Counted from the stretch's first letter, positions 43,433 to 53,025 are shown. The stretch: DNA of 64,000 bases from Leucobacter sp. cx-328 (GCF_014530035.1 NZ_JACVMX010000004.1:1-64000); one strand, 5' to 3'. The notes: a model not told the origin generated them from the letters alone. Made by a program: numbers and translations.

Positions 43433-44899
43433 CTATTTTTTACCGGGCGCGCCAGGGTCTTCAACGTCGGGTTCTGGCAATTTCGGGAGTGAAATCGGCC
43501 CAGTCAGACCATCTGCCAGCGGTCCATTCTCTGGGACGGAACTCACATCTCCCACTGGGAGCGGCTGGCGACGGAGCACCTGGAGTGGTGCAGTGAGTGT
43601 CTCATCCTGCACCGCACTTGGTTCGGCTGTCGTTGGTCGCCCTGCGTGGGTGACAACAAAGTGGGGCGCGGATCCGATCCGCACTCGAACCCGCAGCCCA
43701 CGACCGATAAACCACCAGCCAACGCCAATCAAGCATGCAAGCAAGCCTGCGATCGCTGCGACGCCAAGCGCCCAACGCGGACCGAAATGGTCCGCGACGG
43801 CTCCCGCCACAGGCGCCCCGAGCGGGGTACCGCCCATGAGCACGGCAAAGTAGAGGGAGAGCACTCTGCCCCGCATCGATGGATCTGTCGTGGTTTGCAC
43901 GAAGCCGTTCGCGGTTGAGAGCAGCGTAGAGGTGCAGTAGCCAAGCAGCACGAGAGAAAGCGCAAACGTCCAGAACGTGGGCATCAGCGCCGCGATGAGG
44001 GCTGCAAGCCCCAGACCACCCGCTGACAGCACGACCACACGCATCCTCGCGGCTGGCCGCCGCGCCACGAGCAAGGCGCCAGATAGCGACCCGATCGCCA
44101 GCACCGAAGAAAGCACTCCGTACTCACCGGCGCCGCGGCCGAACTCCACGGCCATCGTCGAGGAATACACCGGGAAGTTCATCGCAAATGCTCCCACGAG
44201 GAACACGATGATAAAGATCACCAGCAGATCGCGCCGCATCCACACATATTTGAAACCGGCAATGAGCTGGTTTCCCTCTGCGGGCTGCGCCTGCACGGTC
44301 GCCTCTGACGCTGCGGTGACGCGGATCGCGGCAAGCGCGAGCAGCATCGCAACGAAGGAGGCCGAGTTAATGATGAAGACCCAGCCGGAGCCCACTCCAG
44401 CAATGAGTAGACCGGCAACTGCAGGCCCCACCAGGCGAGCCGAGTTGAAGGAGGCGGAATTGAGCGCGACCGCGTTTGAGAGCTCTGTCTGATCGACCAG
44501 ATTCGATACAAAAGCCTGACGTGAAGGGGTGTCGAACGCATTGACGATGCCGAGCCCGAGCGCGAAGAGATACAGATGCCAAAGCTCAGCTGTGCCAAGT
44601 ACGAGCAGCAGGCCAAGGGCGCAGGCAAGCACCATTAACAGCGACTGCGTAACGAAGAGCACCTTGCGGCGGTCACAGCGGTCTGCCACTGCCCCACTGA
44701 GCGGAACGAGCAGGAGTTGTGGCCCGAATTGCAGCGCCATCGTGATGCCCACAGCGGTCGCATCGTTTTCTGTCAGCTCGGTCAGGACCACCCAGTTCTG
44801 AGCGGTCGCTTGCATCCACGCGCCAATATTCGAGACCAGGGCTCCGATGAACCAGATCCGATAGTTCCGAATCGAAAGTGATCTGAACATCGTTGACAC
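43433..44899 (-). CDS. MFS transporter, MFS_3 exporter-like
   Basis: The 488-residue protein has 12 helices and the MFS_3/EntS-type opening MFRSLSIRNYRIWFIGALVS-like sequence, with PLSGAVADRCDRRKVL as the conserved loop and DTPSRQAFVSNLV. Such exporters handle siderophores, drugs or unknown compounds. The C-terminal ~75 residues are a hydrophilic Pro-rich tail. The GTG at 44899 has a GGAG site; an ATG three codons later is possible. No biosynthetic genes surround it. Confidence 0.88.
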   Translation of the reverse strand: MSTMFRSLSIRNYRIWFIGALVSNIGAWMQATAQNWVVLTELTENDATAVGITMALQFGPQLLLVPLSGAVADRCDRRKVLFVTQSLLMVLACALGLLLVLGTAELWHLYLFALGLGIVNAFDTPSRQAFVSNLVDQTELSNAVALNSASFNSARLVGPAVAGLLIAGVGSGWVFIINSASFVAMLLALAAIRVTAASEATVQAQPAEGNQLIAGFKYVWMRRDLLVIFIIVFLVGAFAMNFPVYSSTMAVEFGRGAGEYGVLSSVLAIGSLSGALLVARRPAARMRVVVLSAGGLGLAALIAALMPTFWTFALSLVLLGYCTSTLLSTANGFVQTTTDPSMRGRVLSLYFAVLMGGTPLGAPVAGAVADHFGPRWALGVAAIAGLLACLIGVGWWFIGRGLRVRVRIGSAPHFVVTHAGRPTTAEPSAVQDETLTAPLQVLRRQPLPVGDVSSVPENGPLADGLTGPISLPKLPEPDVEDPGAPGKK

Positions 44900-44970
44900 G
44901 TCGTTGGGCTCCTTCGGTTGCCCACCACCTTACGCCTGCGACGTACCTGGTATCTAGACCTAACGGTGGT

Positions 44971-45843
44971 TTAGAACTTGTCGCCCATGTCGAGCAGGCG
45001 GCGAATGCGATCGGGAATCGGCGGGTGCGTCGCGAAGAGCCGCTGGGTGAGGCCGGGCTTCAGCGGATCCGCGATCCATAGATGCGCCATGCTGGAGTTT
45101 TGCTTCTGCATCGGCTGGCCGTAGGTGGACAGTTTGTGCAGGGCACTCGCGAGCGCCTCCGGGTGGCGGGTCGTCAGTGCGCCCGTCGCGTCTGCGAGGT
45201 ACTCGCGCTGGCGCGAGACAGCGAGCTGCACCATGCTCGCCACCAGCGGAGCAACGAGCATCGCCAATACTCCAAAGATCATCACCACAGGATTGTTGTT
45301 GTTATTGTTCCGGCTGAAGAACACCATACGAACGAGCATGTCGCTGATCATGCCGACAGCGACCACAAGACCGTACACAATCATCGAGACACGGATGTCG
45401 TAATTGCGCACGTGTCCGAGTTCGTGCGCCATAACGCCTTCGAGTTCGGAGTCCGTCATCATGTCGAGCAGGCCCGTCGTTGCAGCCACCATCGCATGGT
45501 TGGGATCACGACCGGTCGCGAACGCGTTCGGTGCAGGATCATGCACGATATACACCTCGGGCATCGGAGTGCCAGTGGTGATCGCAAGGTTCTCAACGAT
45601 CCGGTATAGCCGGGGGTTGTCTGCCTGCGTGATGCGCTGGGCACCACTCATCATGATCGCTTGCTTGCCAGCTGCGAAGTACTGGAACAACGCGAAACCG
45701 CAGGCGAAGACCATCACCCAAATGACGATCGTCCACGAGTTATAGATATAGGAGGCGAGCCAACCAAGACCGCCGATTACTGCCAAGAACAACAGAATAA
45801 TGAGCACACTGTTGATCTTGTTCTTTCGAATTGCGCTGTACAC
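44971..45843 (-). CDS. htpX: Membrane zinc metalloprotease HtpX
   Basis: The 290-residue M48-family protease has two N-terminal helices, the zinc motif HELGH in GVMAHELGHVRNYDIR, and the third ligand region SRQREYLADATGA. HtpX degrades damaged membrane proteins under stress. A run of six asparagines (RNNNNNNP) encoded by a short trinucleotide repeat sits after the third helix. It has a GTG start and lies 34 bp downstream of lemA, a common pairing. Confidence 0.94.
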   Translation of the reverse strand: MYSAIRKNKINSVLIILLFLAVIGGLGWLASYIYNSWTIVIWVMVFACGFALFQYFAAGKQAIMMSGAQRITQADNPRLYRIVENLAITTGTPMPEVYIVHDPAPNAFATGRDPNHAMVAATTGLLDMMTDSELEGVMAHELGHVRNYDIRVSMIVYGLVVAVGMISDMLVRMVFFSRNNNNNNPVVMIFGVLAMLVAPLVASMVQLAVSRQREYLADATGALTTRHPEALASALHKLSTYGQPMQKQNSSMAHLWIADPLKPGLTQRLFATHPPIPDRIRRLLDMGDKF

Positions 45844-45877
45844 GCGGGTGCCCTCTTAGCCCTTCAGAGTGCGGTGA

Positions 45878-46447
45878 TTAGAACTGAATACGCGGGGGCT
45901 CCGAGATTGCAGCAACGTCTTGTACCTCAAAGAACTCGCGCTGCTTGAATCCCATACCGCCTGCAAAGACGTTGTTCGGGAACACCTGAATCTTGGTGTT
46001 GTACTCACGCACTCCACCGTTGTAGAAGCGGCGCGAAGCCTGAATCTTGTTCTCAGTGTCGACAAGCTCAGACTGTAGCTGTAGGAAGTTCTGGCTGGCC
46101 TGCAGCTGCGGGTACGCCTCTGCAACCGCGAAGATGCTCTTCAGCGCATTCTGCATGTGGCCTTCGGCGACCGATGCTTCAGCGGGTCCCTGAGCCGAAA
46201 TGGTCTCAGCACGCGCCTTTGTGACAGCAGAGAAAACGCCTTCCTCGTGCGCGGCATAGCCCTTCACCGATTCAACGAGCGAGGGGATCAGATCAGCACG
46301 GCGCTTCAGCTGCACCGTGATGTCACTCCAAGCCTCGTCAACGCGAACCTTGAGCGTGACGAGCGAGTTGTAGGTCGCCCACACGTAGATACCAAGGACC
46401 ACCACGAGGCCCACTGCGATGAGGAGTGCAATCATTCCGCCGTTCAT
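45878..46447 (-). CDS. lemA: LemA family membrane protein
   Basis: The 189-residue protein has one N-terminal helix (about 4-24) and a coiled, helical domain with the LemA core NSLVTLKVRVDEAWSDITVQ, LKRRADLIPSLVESVKGYA and RRFYNGGVREYN. LemA function is unknown, but lemA-htpX pairs are conserved, which hints at shared roles in membrane protein quality control. It is first in the lemA-htpX unit. Confidence 0.93.
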   Translation of the reverse strand: MNGGMIALLIAVGLVVVLGIYVWATYNSLVTLKVRVDEAWSDITVQLKRRADLIPSLVESVKGYAAHEEGVFSAVTKARAETISAQGPAEASVAEGHMQNALKSIFAVAEAYPQLQASQNFLQLQSELVDTENKIQASRRFYNGGVREYNTKIQVFPNNVFAGGMGFKQREFFEVQDVAAISEPPRIQF

Positions 46448-46525
46448 AGGGTCAGTCTATCCACCGAGTCCATGAATCAGCTGTGTCGATTTGGCTAGTT
46501 GTAGACAACTTGCAGAAATCGGGTC

Positions 46526-46660
46526 TTACAGTTCTCGCAGATCGCGTTCCAACTCGGCCTGAAACGCAGCACGAACGCGAGCGCGCTCCCTGAGTGAGGC
46601 GCGGATCCGCAAAAACAACCCGAGGCCAGCCGCAATGAGCAGGGCAACAATCAGAACCAT
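46526..46660 (-). CDS. Small single-helix membrane protein
   Basis: A 44-residue product has one hydrophobic helix (MVLIVALLIAAGLGLFL) then a charged Arg/Glu-rich tail (RASLRERARVRAAFQAELER). It lies 79 bp upstream of lemA on the same strand. A GTG at 46675 would add five residues. The ribosome site is weak, so this is a plausible but unproven gene; no family was recognised. Confidence 0.5.
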   Translation of the reverse strand: MVLIVALLIAAGLGLFLRIRASLRERARVRAAFQAELERDLREL

Positions 46661-46741
46661 CTTCGCAAACGCCACGCAGCCACAGTACACCTTGCCTCTG
46701 GAAGGACTATGCTTTGGTGGTTGCGAGAGGTTGCTCGCACT

Positions 46742-46815
46742 CCCCCTATAGCCCAACTGGCAGAGGCAGCTGACTTAAAATCAGCAAAGTCTGGGTTCGA
46801 ATCCCAGTGGGGGGA
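46742..46815 (+). tRNA. tRNA with anticodon TAA (Leu type), short variable loop
   Basis: The cloverleaf is well formed. The acceptor CCCCCTA pairs with TGGGGGG, and the D stem is GCC/GGC. The anticodon stem GCTGA/TCAGC encloses loop CTTAAAA with anticodon TAA. The variable loop is only five bases (AAAGT), and the T arm is CTGGG-TTCGAAT-CCCAG. Discriminator is A and CCA is not encoded. UAA anticodons normally belong to tRNA-Leu, which has a long class II variable arm in bacteria; the class I shape is unexpected. The amino acid is therefore uncertain. Confidence 0.85.
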
Positions 46816-46993
46816 CAAGAAACGTGAGATCCGGGTAGATTTCCTCAAGTTCTCATCCACATACGCATCGCGCAATCCGGCGTTTATTCGACGCTTTCAC
46901 CGGCACGCCTGGTGCATTTCGCACGTATCCCGCATAGGGCAGCACCGGCTTAAGCATTAGATTTCTTATGCATTTGCTGCGAGAATGTGAGGC

Positions 46994-47824
46994 GTGAACA
47001 ATAACGAATCAACGTCTACGCCAGAGCAGCCAACGCAGGCCGTCCCTGCCCCAGAACTCGAGCCTGCCGCGAATGAGACGCCGGTCACATACGCGCCACC
47101 AACCCAGGCCACCGGCACCGCACAGTATGCACCGACACCTACCGTGGCAGCAACGGCCTTTCCGGCTGCACCCGCAGCAAAAGGCCTCGCAATCTCTGCG
47201 TTGATCGTTGGTATCGCTGGCTTCCTCACAGGCCTGATGCCGATTGTCGGCATCATTATTGGCGCCGCAGGCATTGTGCTTGGCATTATGGCACTCGTGA
47301 AGAAGCAGCCGAAGGCGCTCGCGCTTACAGGCTTGATCCTCGCTGCGGTCGGATTCGTCACCTCATGCGTCACCACCATTGGTGTTGGCGCTGCGGTCAA
47401 TGTTCTTGCAGAATCGCCAGCGATTCAATCACCGGAGCTCGTCACCCCAGAGCCGGTCATCCCTGAGAACGACACAGAAGCACCCTCCGACACACCTGCG
47501 CCTGCACCGACAGACGTTCCCGTCGAGTTCACTTCGGCGCTCACCAAGGCCGACCTGTACGCAAACACTATGCATATGAGCAAGGCTGGCCTCTATGATC
47601 AGCTCACCTCGGAGTACGGCGAGCAGTTCTCCGCCGAAGCAGGCCAGTATGCGGTTGACAACGTCAAGACAGACTGGAACCGTAACGCCCTTGAAAAAGC
47701 GAAGGAATACCAGGACCTGATGGCTATGTCCCCAAATGCGATCCGGGATCAGCTTGTCAGCGAATACGGCGAACAGTTCACCGCTGAAGAGGCCGATTAC
47801 GCGCTCGCAAATTTGAACAGCTAG
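46994..47824 (+). CDS. DUF4190-type membrane protein with two Ltp (host cell surface-exposed lipoprotein) repeats
   Basis: The 276-residue protein has a Pro/Thr-rich N-terminus (1-60), two helices as in DUF4190 proteins (about 62-90 and 97-125) and a Pro/Thr linker. Two ~45-residue C-terminal helical repeats each contain QL-SEYGEQF-AE. The repeats match the Ltp/PF07553 family, known from a streptococcal phage lipoprotein that blocks DNA injection by other phages. Many actinobacteria carry such proteins without phage links. It starts with GTG, 178 bp after the TAA tRNA. Confidence 0.82.
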   Translation: MNNNESTSTPEQPTQAVPAPELEPAANETPVTYAPPTQATGTAQYAPTPTVAATAFPAAPAAKGLAISALIVGIAGFLTGLMPIVGIIIGAAGIVLGIMALVKKQPKALALTGLILAAVGFVTSCVTTIGVGAAVNVLAESPAIQSPELVTPEPVIPENDTEAPSDTPAPAPTDVPVEFTSALTKADLYANTMHMSKAGLYDQLTSEYGEQFSAEAGQYAVDNVKTDWNRNALEKAKEYQDLMAMSPNAIRDQLVSEYGEQFTAEEADYALANLNS

Positions 47825-47848
47825 GTTCACAACCCAAACTTGCCTGGG

Positions 47849-47886
47849 GCCGGGACTGATTCACGCTAACGAGAATCAATTCCGGC
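47849..47886 (+). terminator. Hairpin after the Ltp-repeat gene
   Basis: Arms of 14 bases (GCCGGGACTGATTC and its near-complement) pair with two mismatch or wobble positions around a 10-nt loop. There is no long T-tract. Confidence 0.6.
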
Positions 47887-48046
47887 TCCTTGCTCTGGAA
47901 GGCTTGATCCCCCCCTATCTACATCGCAATACAAGTTGCATATCAGTTGCGCGCAACACCCGTTGTTTGCCGATGCCTTTCATACCCCGGTGGCGGAAAC
48001 CGGCCAAGTTCCCCCGCTCGGCTAAACCTCGGGTAATGATTAGGGC

Positions 48047-48433
48047 ATGAACGAAACGCACGTAACCCCAAGCCCCGCGACAGTCGCCACAAGCGCACCA
48101 CTCGCACAGGCTGATGTGCCGGCGTCACAGCGAAAGGCCCCCGAGGTCGTCGCATTCCGCTTCGGCCTCATCGCATTCAGCGCAACTGTTGTTGCCATGA
48201 TCTCGCCGTTCATCCCCGGCATAGGAATGCTCGTGAGCGGCCTGATCTTCATCATGCCGTTCGCAGCCATGGCCGCTGGTATCGTCGGCATCGTTCTGGC
48301 GACCAAGGCGCTGAAAGCCACGACGCACCCGCGCCCAGCACGCGTCGGCTTGGGCTTCTCAATCGCTACCGTCGCGATTCCATGCATCACCCTCGGCTTC
48401 TCGATCTTCGCGATGATCGCCCTCACGATGTAA
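48047..48433 (+). CDS. Small DUF4190-like membrane protein
   Basis: The 128-residue product has a Thr/Ala/Pro-rich N-terminus and three hydrophobic segments (about 36-60, 64-85 and 100-125). The LIFIMPFAAMAAGIVGIVLATKAL-type stretch resembles the membrane part of the neighbouring Ltp-repeat protein. It may be a truncated or simplified relative. Function is unknown. It converges on pckG across a strong hairpin. Confidence 0.72.
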   Translation: MNETHVTPSPATVATSAPLAQADVPASQRKAPEVVAFRFGLIAFSATVVAMISPFIPGIGMLVSGLIFIMPFAAMAAGIVGIVLATKALKATTHPRPARVGLGFSIATVAIPCITLGFSIFAMIALTM

Positions 48434-48464
48434 CGTTTGCCGGTCACCGCGCGCACGGCACACA

Positions 48465-48506
48465 AACGTAGGAGGCCCCCACCGGTTGGTGGGGGCCTCC
48501 TACGTT
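48465..48506. terminator. Bidirectional terminator between convergent genes
   Basis: A perfect 19-bp stem with a GGTT loop lies between the small membrane protein gene and pckG. It is symmetric and can serve both strands. Confidence 0.88.
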
Positions 48507-48516
48507 GTACTGAGAC

Positions 48517-50346
48517 TTAGTTGCTCAGGCGGTCACGCAGACCGTTGAGCTGATCATTCAGCGCTGCGGGAACACGATCGCCGAACTGAGCGAAGAACTC
48601 TTCGGTCAGGTCTGCCTCTGCGAGCCACGACTTGGGATCGATAGCGAACAGCTCCTCGAGGTCAGCCTCGGGCACATCGATGCCGTCAAGGTTGAGTTCG
48701 CCCTCTGCAGGGACGGTGCCAATTGCGGTCTTACGGCCGGTGTGCTCACCCTCAACGCGGCGAATGATCCAGTCGATCACACGCGAGTTGTCACCGAAGC
48801 CAGGCCACAGGAAGCGACCGTCGTCACCCTTACGGAACCAGTTGACCTGGAAGATCTTGGGAGCGTTCTCACCAAGGATCTCGCCCATCTCGAGCCAGTG
48901 ACCCCAGTAGTCAGCCATGTTGTAGCCGCAGAAGGGAAGCATCGCGAAGGGATCGCGGCGAAGCTCGCCAACGGTGCCCTCCTGTGCAGCGGTCTTCTCA
49001 GACGAAATCGTTGCGCCAACGAATACGCCGTGCTCCCACGAGAGCGACTGAGCTACGAGGGGAACGTTGGTCGCGCGGCGACCGCCGAAGAGGATGGCGT
49101 CGAGCGGAACGCCGTCCTGCTCGTACCAGTCCTGCGCGAGGGTCGGGGTCTGCTGGATAGGCACAGTGAAGCGCGAGTTTGGGTGCGCAGCCACACGGCC
49201 TGAGTCGGGAGTCCAGTCGTTGCCGAGCCAATCGATGAGGTGATCGGGAACCTCGTCGGTCTTGCCCTCCCACCACACGTCACCGTCATCGGTGAGCGCA
49301 ACATTGGTGTAGATGGTGTGGCCCCAGAGGGTCTCCATTGCAACAGGGTTGGTCGATTCACCGGTGCCGGGAGCAACACCGAAGAAGCCAGCCTCTGGGT
49401 TGATCGCGTAGAGGCGACCGTCCTTGCCGGGGCGGAGCCATGCAATGTCATCACCAATGGTCTCGACCTTCCAGCCGGGAATGGTGGGCTGAAGCATTGC
49501 GAGGTTCGTCTTGCCACATGCCGAGGGGAATGCCGCAGACAGGTGATATGCCTTGTCGGTCTCGGTGTTCGTGAGCTTCAGGAGGAGCATGTGCTCTGCG
49601 AGCCAGCCCTCGTTCTTGCCCATAACCGATGCGATACGGAGCGCGAAGCACTTCTTCGAGAGCAGCGCGTTTCCGCCGTAGCCCGAACCGTACGACCACA
49701 CCTCGAGGGTTTCAGGGAAGTGCGTGATGTACTTCGTGTCGTTGCTGGGCCACGCGACGTCTTCAGCGCCGTCAACGAGCGGTGCACCTACCGAGTGAAC
49801 GGTACGGACCCACTCCGAACCCGGGGTGATGCCATCAAGCGCAGCCTGACCCATGCGGGTCATGATGCGCATATTCAGCACAGCGTAGGGCGAATCGGTG
49901 ATCTCGATACCAAGCTGCGTGATTGCGCCACCAACGGGACCCATCGAGAACGGTACAACGTACATCGTGCGACCGCGCATCGAGCCTTCGAAGAGGGGCA
50001 TGAGCTCCGCCTTCATAGCATCGGGAGCAGCCCAGTTGTTCGTGGGGCCTGCGTCTACTTCGTTTTCCGAGCAGATGAAGGTCCGATCCTCAACGCGAGC
50101 GACATCGTTCGGGTTCGAACGCGCAAGGAAGCTTCCGGGGCGGATGTCCTTGTTCAGTGCAATGAGCGTGCCGGCCTCAACCATTTCCGAGGTGATGCGG
50201 TTCCATTCGTCCTGCGAACCATCGCACCACAGCACAGCATCTGGCTGAGTCAGCTCGGCGACCTCAGTCACCCAGCTCAGTACCTCTTCATTGCCGGTCT
50301 TCGCTTCTGCACGTACGAGCGCTGCGTAGTTCAGGTCATTACCCAT
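48517..50346 (-). CDS. pckG: Phosphoenolpyruvate carboxykinase (GTP)
   Basis: The 609-residue enzyme is full length for the GTP-dependent class. It has the kinase-1a loop [14 protein letters not shown] and the metal-binding region with [17 protein letters not shown]. The substrate loop [21 protein letters not shown] and the guanine-binding [14 protein letters not shown] are also present. It makes PEP from oxaloacetate for gluconeogenesis on acids or amino acids. It is divergent from the RamB-type regulator, a likely controller. Confidence 0.97.
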   Translation of the reverse strand: MGNDLNYAALVRAEAKTGNEEVLSWVTEVAELTQPDAVLWCDGSQDEWNRITSEMVEAGTLIALNKDIRPGSFLARSNPNDVARVEDRTFICSENEVDAGPTNNWAAPDAMKAELMPLFEGSMRGRTMYVVPFSMGPVGGAITQLGIEITDSPYAVLNMRIMTRMGQAALDGITPGSEWVRTVHSVGAPLVDGAEDVAWPSNDTKYITHFPETLEVWSYGSGYGGNALLSKKCFALRIASVMGKNEGWLAEHMLLLKLTNTETDKAYHLSAAFPSACGKTNLAMLQPTIPGWKVETIGDDIAWLRPGKDGRLYAINPEAGFFGVAPGTGESTNPVAMETLWGHTIYTNVALTDDGDVWWEGKTDEVPDHLIDWLGNDWTPDSGRVAAHPNSRFTVPIQQTPTLAQDWYEQDGVPLDAILFGGRRATNVPLVAQSLSWEHGVFVGATISSEKTAAQEGTVGELRRDPFAMLPFCGYNMADYWGHWLEMGEILGENAPKIFQVNWFRKGDDGRFLWPGFGDNSRVIDWIIRRVEGEHTGRKTAIGTVPAEGELNLDGIDVPEADLEELFAIDPKSWLAEADLTEEFFAQFGDRVPAALNDQLNGLRDRLSN

Positions 50347-50476
50347 GAGTGATGTATCTCCTTGGAGTGAAACCGCACCTTATTCAGGCGTGTACAACCA
50401 TCTTCCCCCACAAGTTCACCCGCTATTTTCCAAATCGGCTGTAAAAATTCAGCTTTTTTGACGTACAGTGAATTTC

Positions 50477-51949
50477 ATGGCACCTCAGGATACTCCGACA
50501 CTTTCTGGCGCGGATATGGACCGAATGATCCTTGGCAAGCGACTTCGGCACTATCGCACGCATGCGGGCTTCACGCTGGAGCAACTTGGTGAGCGTGTAG
50601 GTGTCGTGGCGAGCCAGATCTCGCACATCGAAAACGGTCGTCGCGAGCCAAAACTTGTATTGATTCAGGCTCTTGCACGAGAACTCAAGATTGAGCCGGG
50701 AGATTTGCTGTCTCGTGAGGCCCCTGACGAGCGCAGCCGACTCGAGATTGAGTTGGAACGCGCGCAATCAACACCGTCATACCAGCGGCTTGGTCTCCCC
50801 CATGTCCGCGCACCACGCAGTCTGAGTGACGAAACCCTTGCAACCCTCGTCGGCATGCATCAGGAACTTGCGCGACGCAGCCGTGCTGCGGCCTCCACCT
50901 CTGAGGAGGCACGTCGTGCGAACACCGTGATCCGCACTCAAATGCAAGAACGCAACAACTACTTGCCCGATGTTGAACTGCTTGCTTCTGACCTCATGCG
51001 CCGAATCGGGCACGGCAATGGCGCCGTGACGCACCGGGAAGTGGCGATGCTCGGTGAACTCTTGGGGTTCACCCTGATCTTCGTCGACGATCTTCCCGAG
51101 AACACCCGCAGCATGACCGACCTTGAGAACGGCCGTATCTATCTGCCACCTGCATCGATTCCAGGCGGCCACGGCCTTCGCTCGCTTGCGCTGCAGGCGA
51201 TGGGACACCGCGTGCTCGGTCATGGCAAGCCCGCAAGCTACGCAGAATTCCTCCAGCAGCGACTGCAGATCAACTACTTCGCTTCAGCCTGCCTCATTCC
51301 CGAAGCACGCGCGGTCGAGTTCTTGCAGTACGCGAAGCGGAACCGCAACCTCGCGATTGAAGATTTCCGCGACGCCTTCGGCGTCACACACGAGGCAGCG
51401 GCGCACCGCTTCTCGAACCTCGCCACACGCCACCTTGATTTGCGCGTGCATCACTATCGCACCGATGCAGTGGGCGCCCTCCAGCGCGGATACGCGAATG
51501 ACGGTCTTCCCTTCCCCACGGATGAGGACGGCTCCATCGAGGGCGAGCTGCTCTGCGCGAAGTGGGGTGGCCGCACGGCATTCAATCGCACTGACCGTAC
51601 GAGTGAGTTCTATCAGTACACGGATACCCCGAACGGGACGTTCTGGACGAGCGTGCAGACTGGCCAAGCTGACGCAGGGAACTTCGCGATCGCCTGTGGC
51701 GTCTCGTTCGACGACTCACGCTGGTTCCGCGGCCGAGACACCAGCATGCGCGAGGCGTCAACGTGCCCGGATCCGGCGTGCTGCCGGACCGCACCTACTG
51801 ACCTCCGTGCCCGCTGGGAAGGAAAGGCGTGGCCAAGCGCGCGCATGCACGCGCACGTGCTCTCTCCCCTGCCGACCGGTACGTTCCCCGGCGTCGATGA
51901 CACCGCAATGTTTGAGTTCTTGTCGCGACACTCGCCCTCAGATGCATAG
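50477..51949 (+). CDS. XRE-type regulator of the RamB/short-chain fatty acyl family
   Basis: The 490-residue protein has an N-terminal helix-turn-helix (about 18-72: LGKRLRHYRTHAGFTLEQLGERVGV...). A long sensor part contains an ImmA/IrrE-like region and a C-terminal cysteine group (CPDPACCRT), as in RamB of corynebacteria, which controls acetate and glyoxylate metabolism. The start may also be a GTG at 50468. No Shine-Dalgarno is evident. Divergent placement next to pckG suggests control of carbon flux at the PEP node. Confidence 0.86.
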   Translation: MAPQDTPTLSGADMDRMILGKRLRHYRTHAGFTLEQLGERVGVVASQISHIENGRREPKLVLIQALARELKIEPGDLLSREAPDERSRLEIELERAQSTPSYQRLGLPHVRAPRSLSDETLATLVGMHQELARRSRAAASTSEEARRANTVIRTQMQERNNYLPDVELLASDLMRRIGHGNGAVTHREVAMLGELLGFTLIFVDDLPENTRSMTDLENGRIYLPPASIPGGHGLRSLALQAMGHRVLGHGKPASYAEFLQQRLQINYFASACLIPEARAVEFLQYAKRNRNLAIEDFRDAFGVTHEAAAHRFSNLATRHLDLRVHHYRTDAVGALQRGYANDGLPFPTDEDGSIEGELLCAKWGGRTAFNRTDRTSEFYQYTDTPNGTFWTSVQTGQADAGNFAIACGVSFDDSRWFRGRDTSMREASTCPDPACCRTAPTDLRARWEGKAWPSARMHAHVLSPLPTGTFPGVDDTAMFEFLSRHSPSDA

Positions 51950-52081
51950 GGGACACTCTCGGCGCGGATCCGCCAATCACAGAAAAGCCGCCGGTCTGAG
52001 GCAAAAACTCAGCCCAGTAACACCCCTCCTTCGCTACGCTAGATAAGTAGTACAAGCCCTGGAAAGGACTCGACCACCACA

Positions 52082-52945
52082 ATGAGCAATCCCGCCTTCT
52101 CGAAGAACCCCGCGCTGAATGGCAAGCAGAACCTCACCGCTGATGAACTGCGCCGTATCTATGATCAGCCTGCAGCCGAGGTGAACCGTCCTGGCGTCGA
52201 TACGCCGGCAGGCGCGGCACCCGGTGCTGGCGTACCCGCAGGTGCGCCCACAATGCCCGCGTCATCTTCACCGATGACCTACGAGAACACCATCTCCAAG
52301 ACGGTGTTCCTCTTCATCCTGACTGTTGCGTTCGCGGCAGTTGGCTGGATGGCAACGCCAACCATGCCATTCATCCCGTTTGTTGGCGCGATCGTAGGCC
52401 TCGTGCTCGGTCTCGTGAACTCGTTCAAGAAGCAGCCGAGTGTGCCGCTCATCATCGGTTACGCCGCGTTCCAGGGTCTGTTCCTTGGCGGCATCTCGAT
52501 GATCTTCGAAGCGCAGTGGGCGGGCATCGTCTCGCAGGCCGTCATCGGCACGTTTGCCGTATTCGGCGTTACCCTGTTGCTCTTCCGCAGCGGTAAGGTT
52601 CGCACCAGCCCGCGTATGACCAAGATCGTCCTGATCGCAATGGTCGGCTACGGCGTCTTCTCGCTCATCAACTTCATCCTCATGCTGACCGGCATCAACG
52701 ACAACCCCTGGGGCCTGCGTGGTGTAACCATCTTCGGCTTCCCCCTCGGTGTCGTCATCGGTCTGCTTGCTGTCGCCCTCGCCGCGTACTCGCTCGTCAT
52801 GGACTTCGAGATGATTCAGAACGGTGTGCAGAACCGCGTCCCCGAGAAGTGGGGCTGGAGCGCAGCATTCGGCATTATGGTCACGCTGATCTGGCTCTAC
52901 GTTGAGATCCTCCGCATCATCGCGATCTTGCGAGGCAACGACTAA
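52082..52945 (+). CDS. Bax inhibitor-1/YccA family membrane protein
   Basis: The 287-residue protein has a hydrophilic Ala/Pro-rich N-terminus (1-65) and seven hydrophobic helices. The family pattern includes IGYAAFQGLFLGGISMIFE and, near the end, DFEMIQNGVQNRVPEKWGWSAAFGI. BI-1/YccA proteins are linked to ion leak and protease control (FtsH in E. coli), but the role in actinobacteria is unknown. It is transcribed alone with a terminator. Confidence 0.9.
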   Translation: MSNPAFSKNPALNGKQNLTADELRRIYDQPAAEVNRPGVDTPAGAAPGAGVPAGAPTMPASSSPMTYENTISKTVFLFILTVAFAAVGWMATPTMPFIPFVGAIVGLVLGLVNSFKKQPSVPLIIGYAAFQGLFLGGISMIFEAQWAGIVSQAVIGTFAVFGVTLLLFRSGKVRTSPRMTKIVLIAMVGYGVFSLINFILMLTGINDNPWGLRGVTIFGFPLGVVIGLLAVALAAYSLVMDFEMIQNGVQNRVPEKWGWSAAFGIMVTLIWLYVEILRIIAILRGND

Positions 52946-52991
52946 CAGTCGGCTACACAGCTAGCTACTGACGCTCTCAGGAGCGCGGATC

Positions 52992-53025
52992 AGGGGTGGA
53001 GCACCATTCGGTGCTCCACCCCTTT
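52992..53025 (+). terminator. Terminator of the Bax-inhibitor-1 gene
   Basis: A perfect 14-bp stem (AGGGGTGGAGCACC with its complement), ATTC loop and TTTT tail on the plus strand. Confidence 0.93.

Noticed and set aside
46742-47824. Genomic island integrated at the TAA tRNA
   Set aside because: No integrase and no second copy of the tRNA 3' end was seen in the window.
49240-50352. 370-codon plus-strand frame opposite pckG
   Set aside because: Antisense shadow of pckG.
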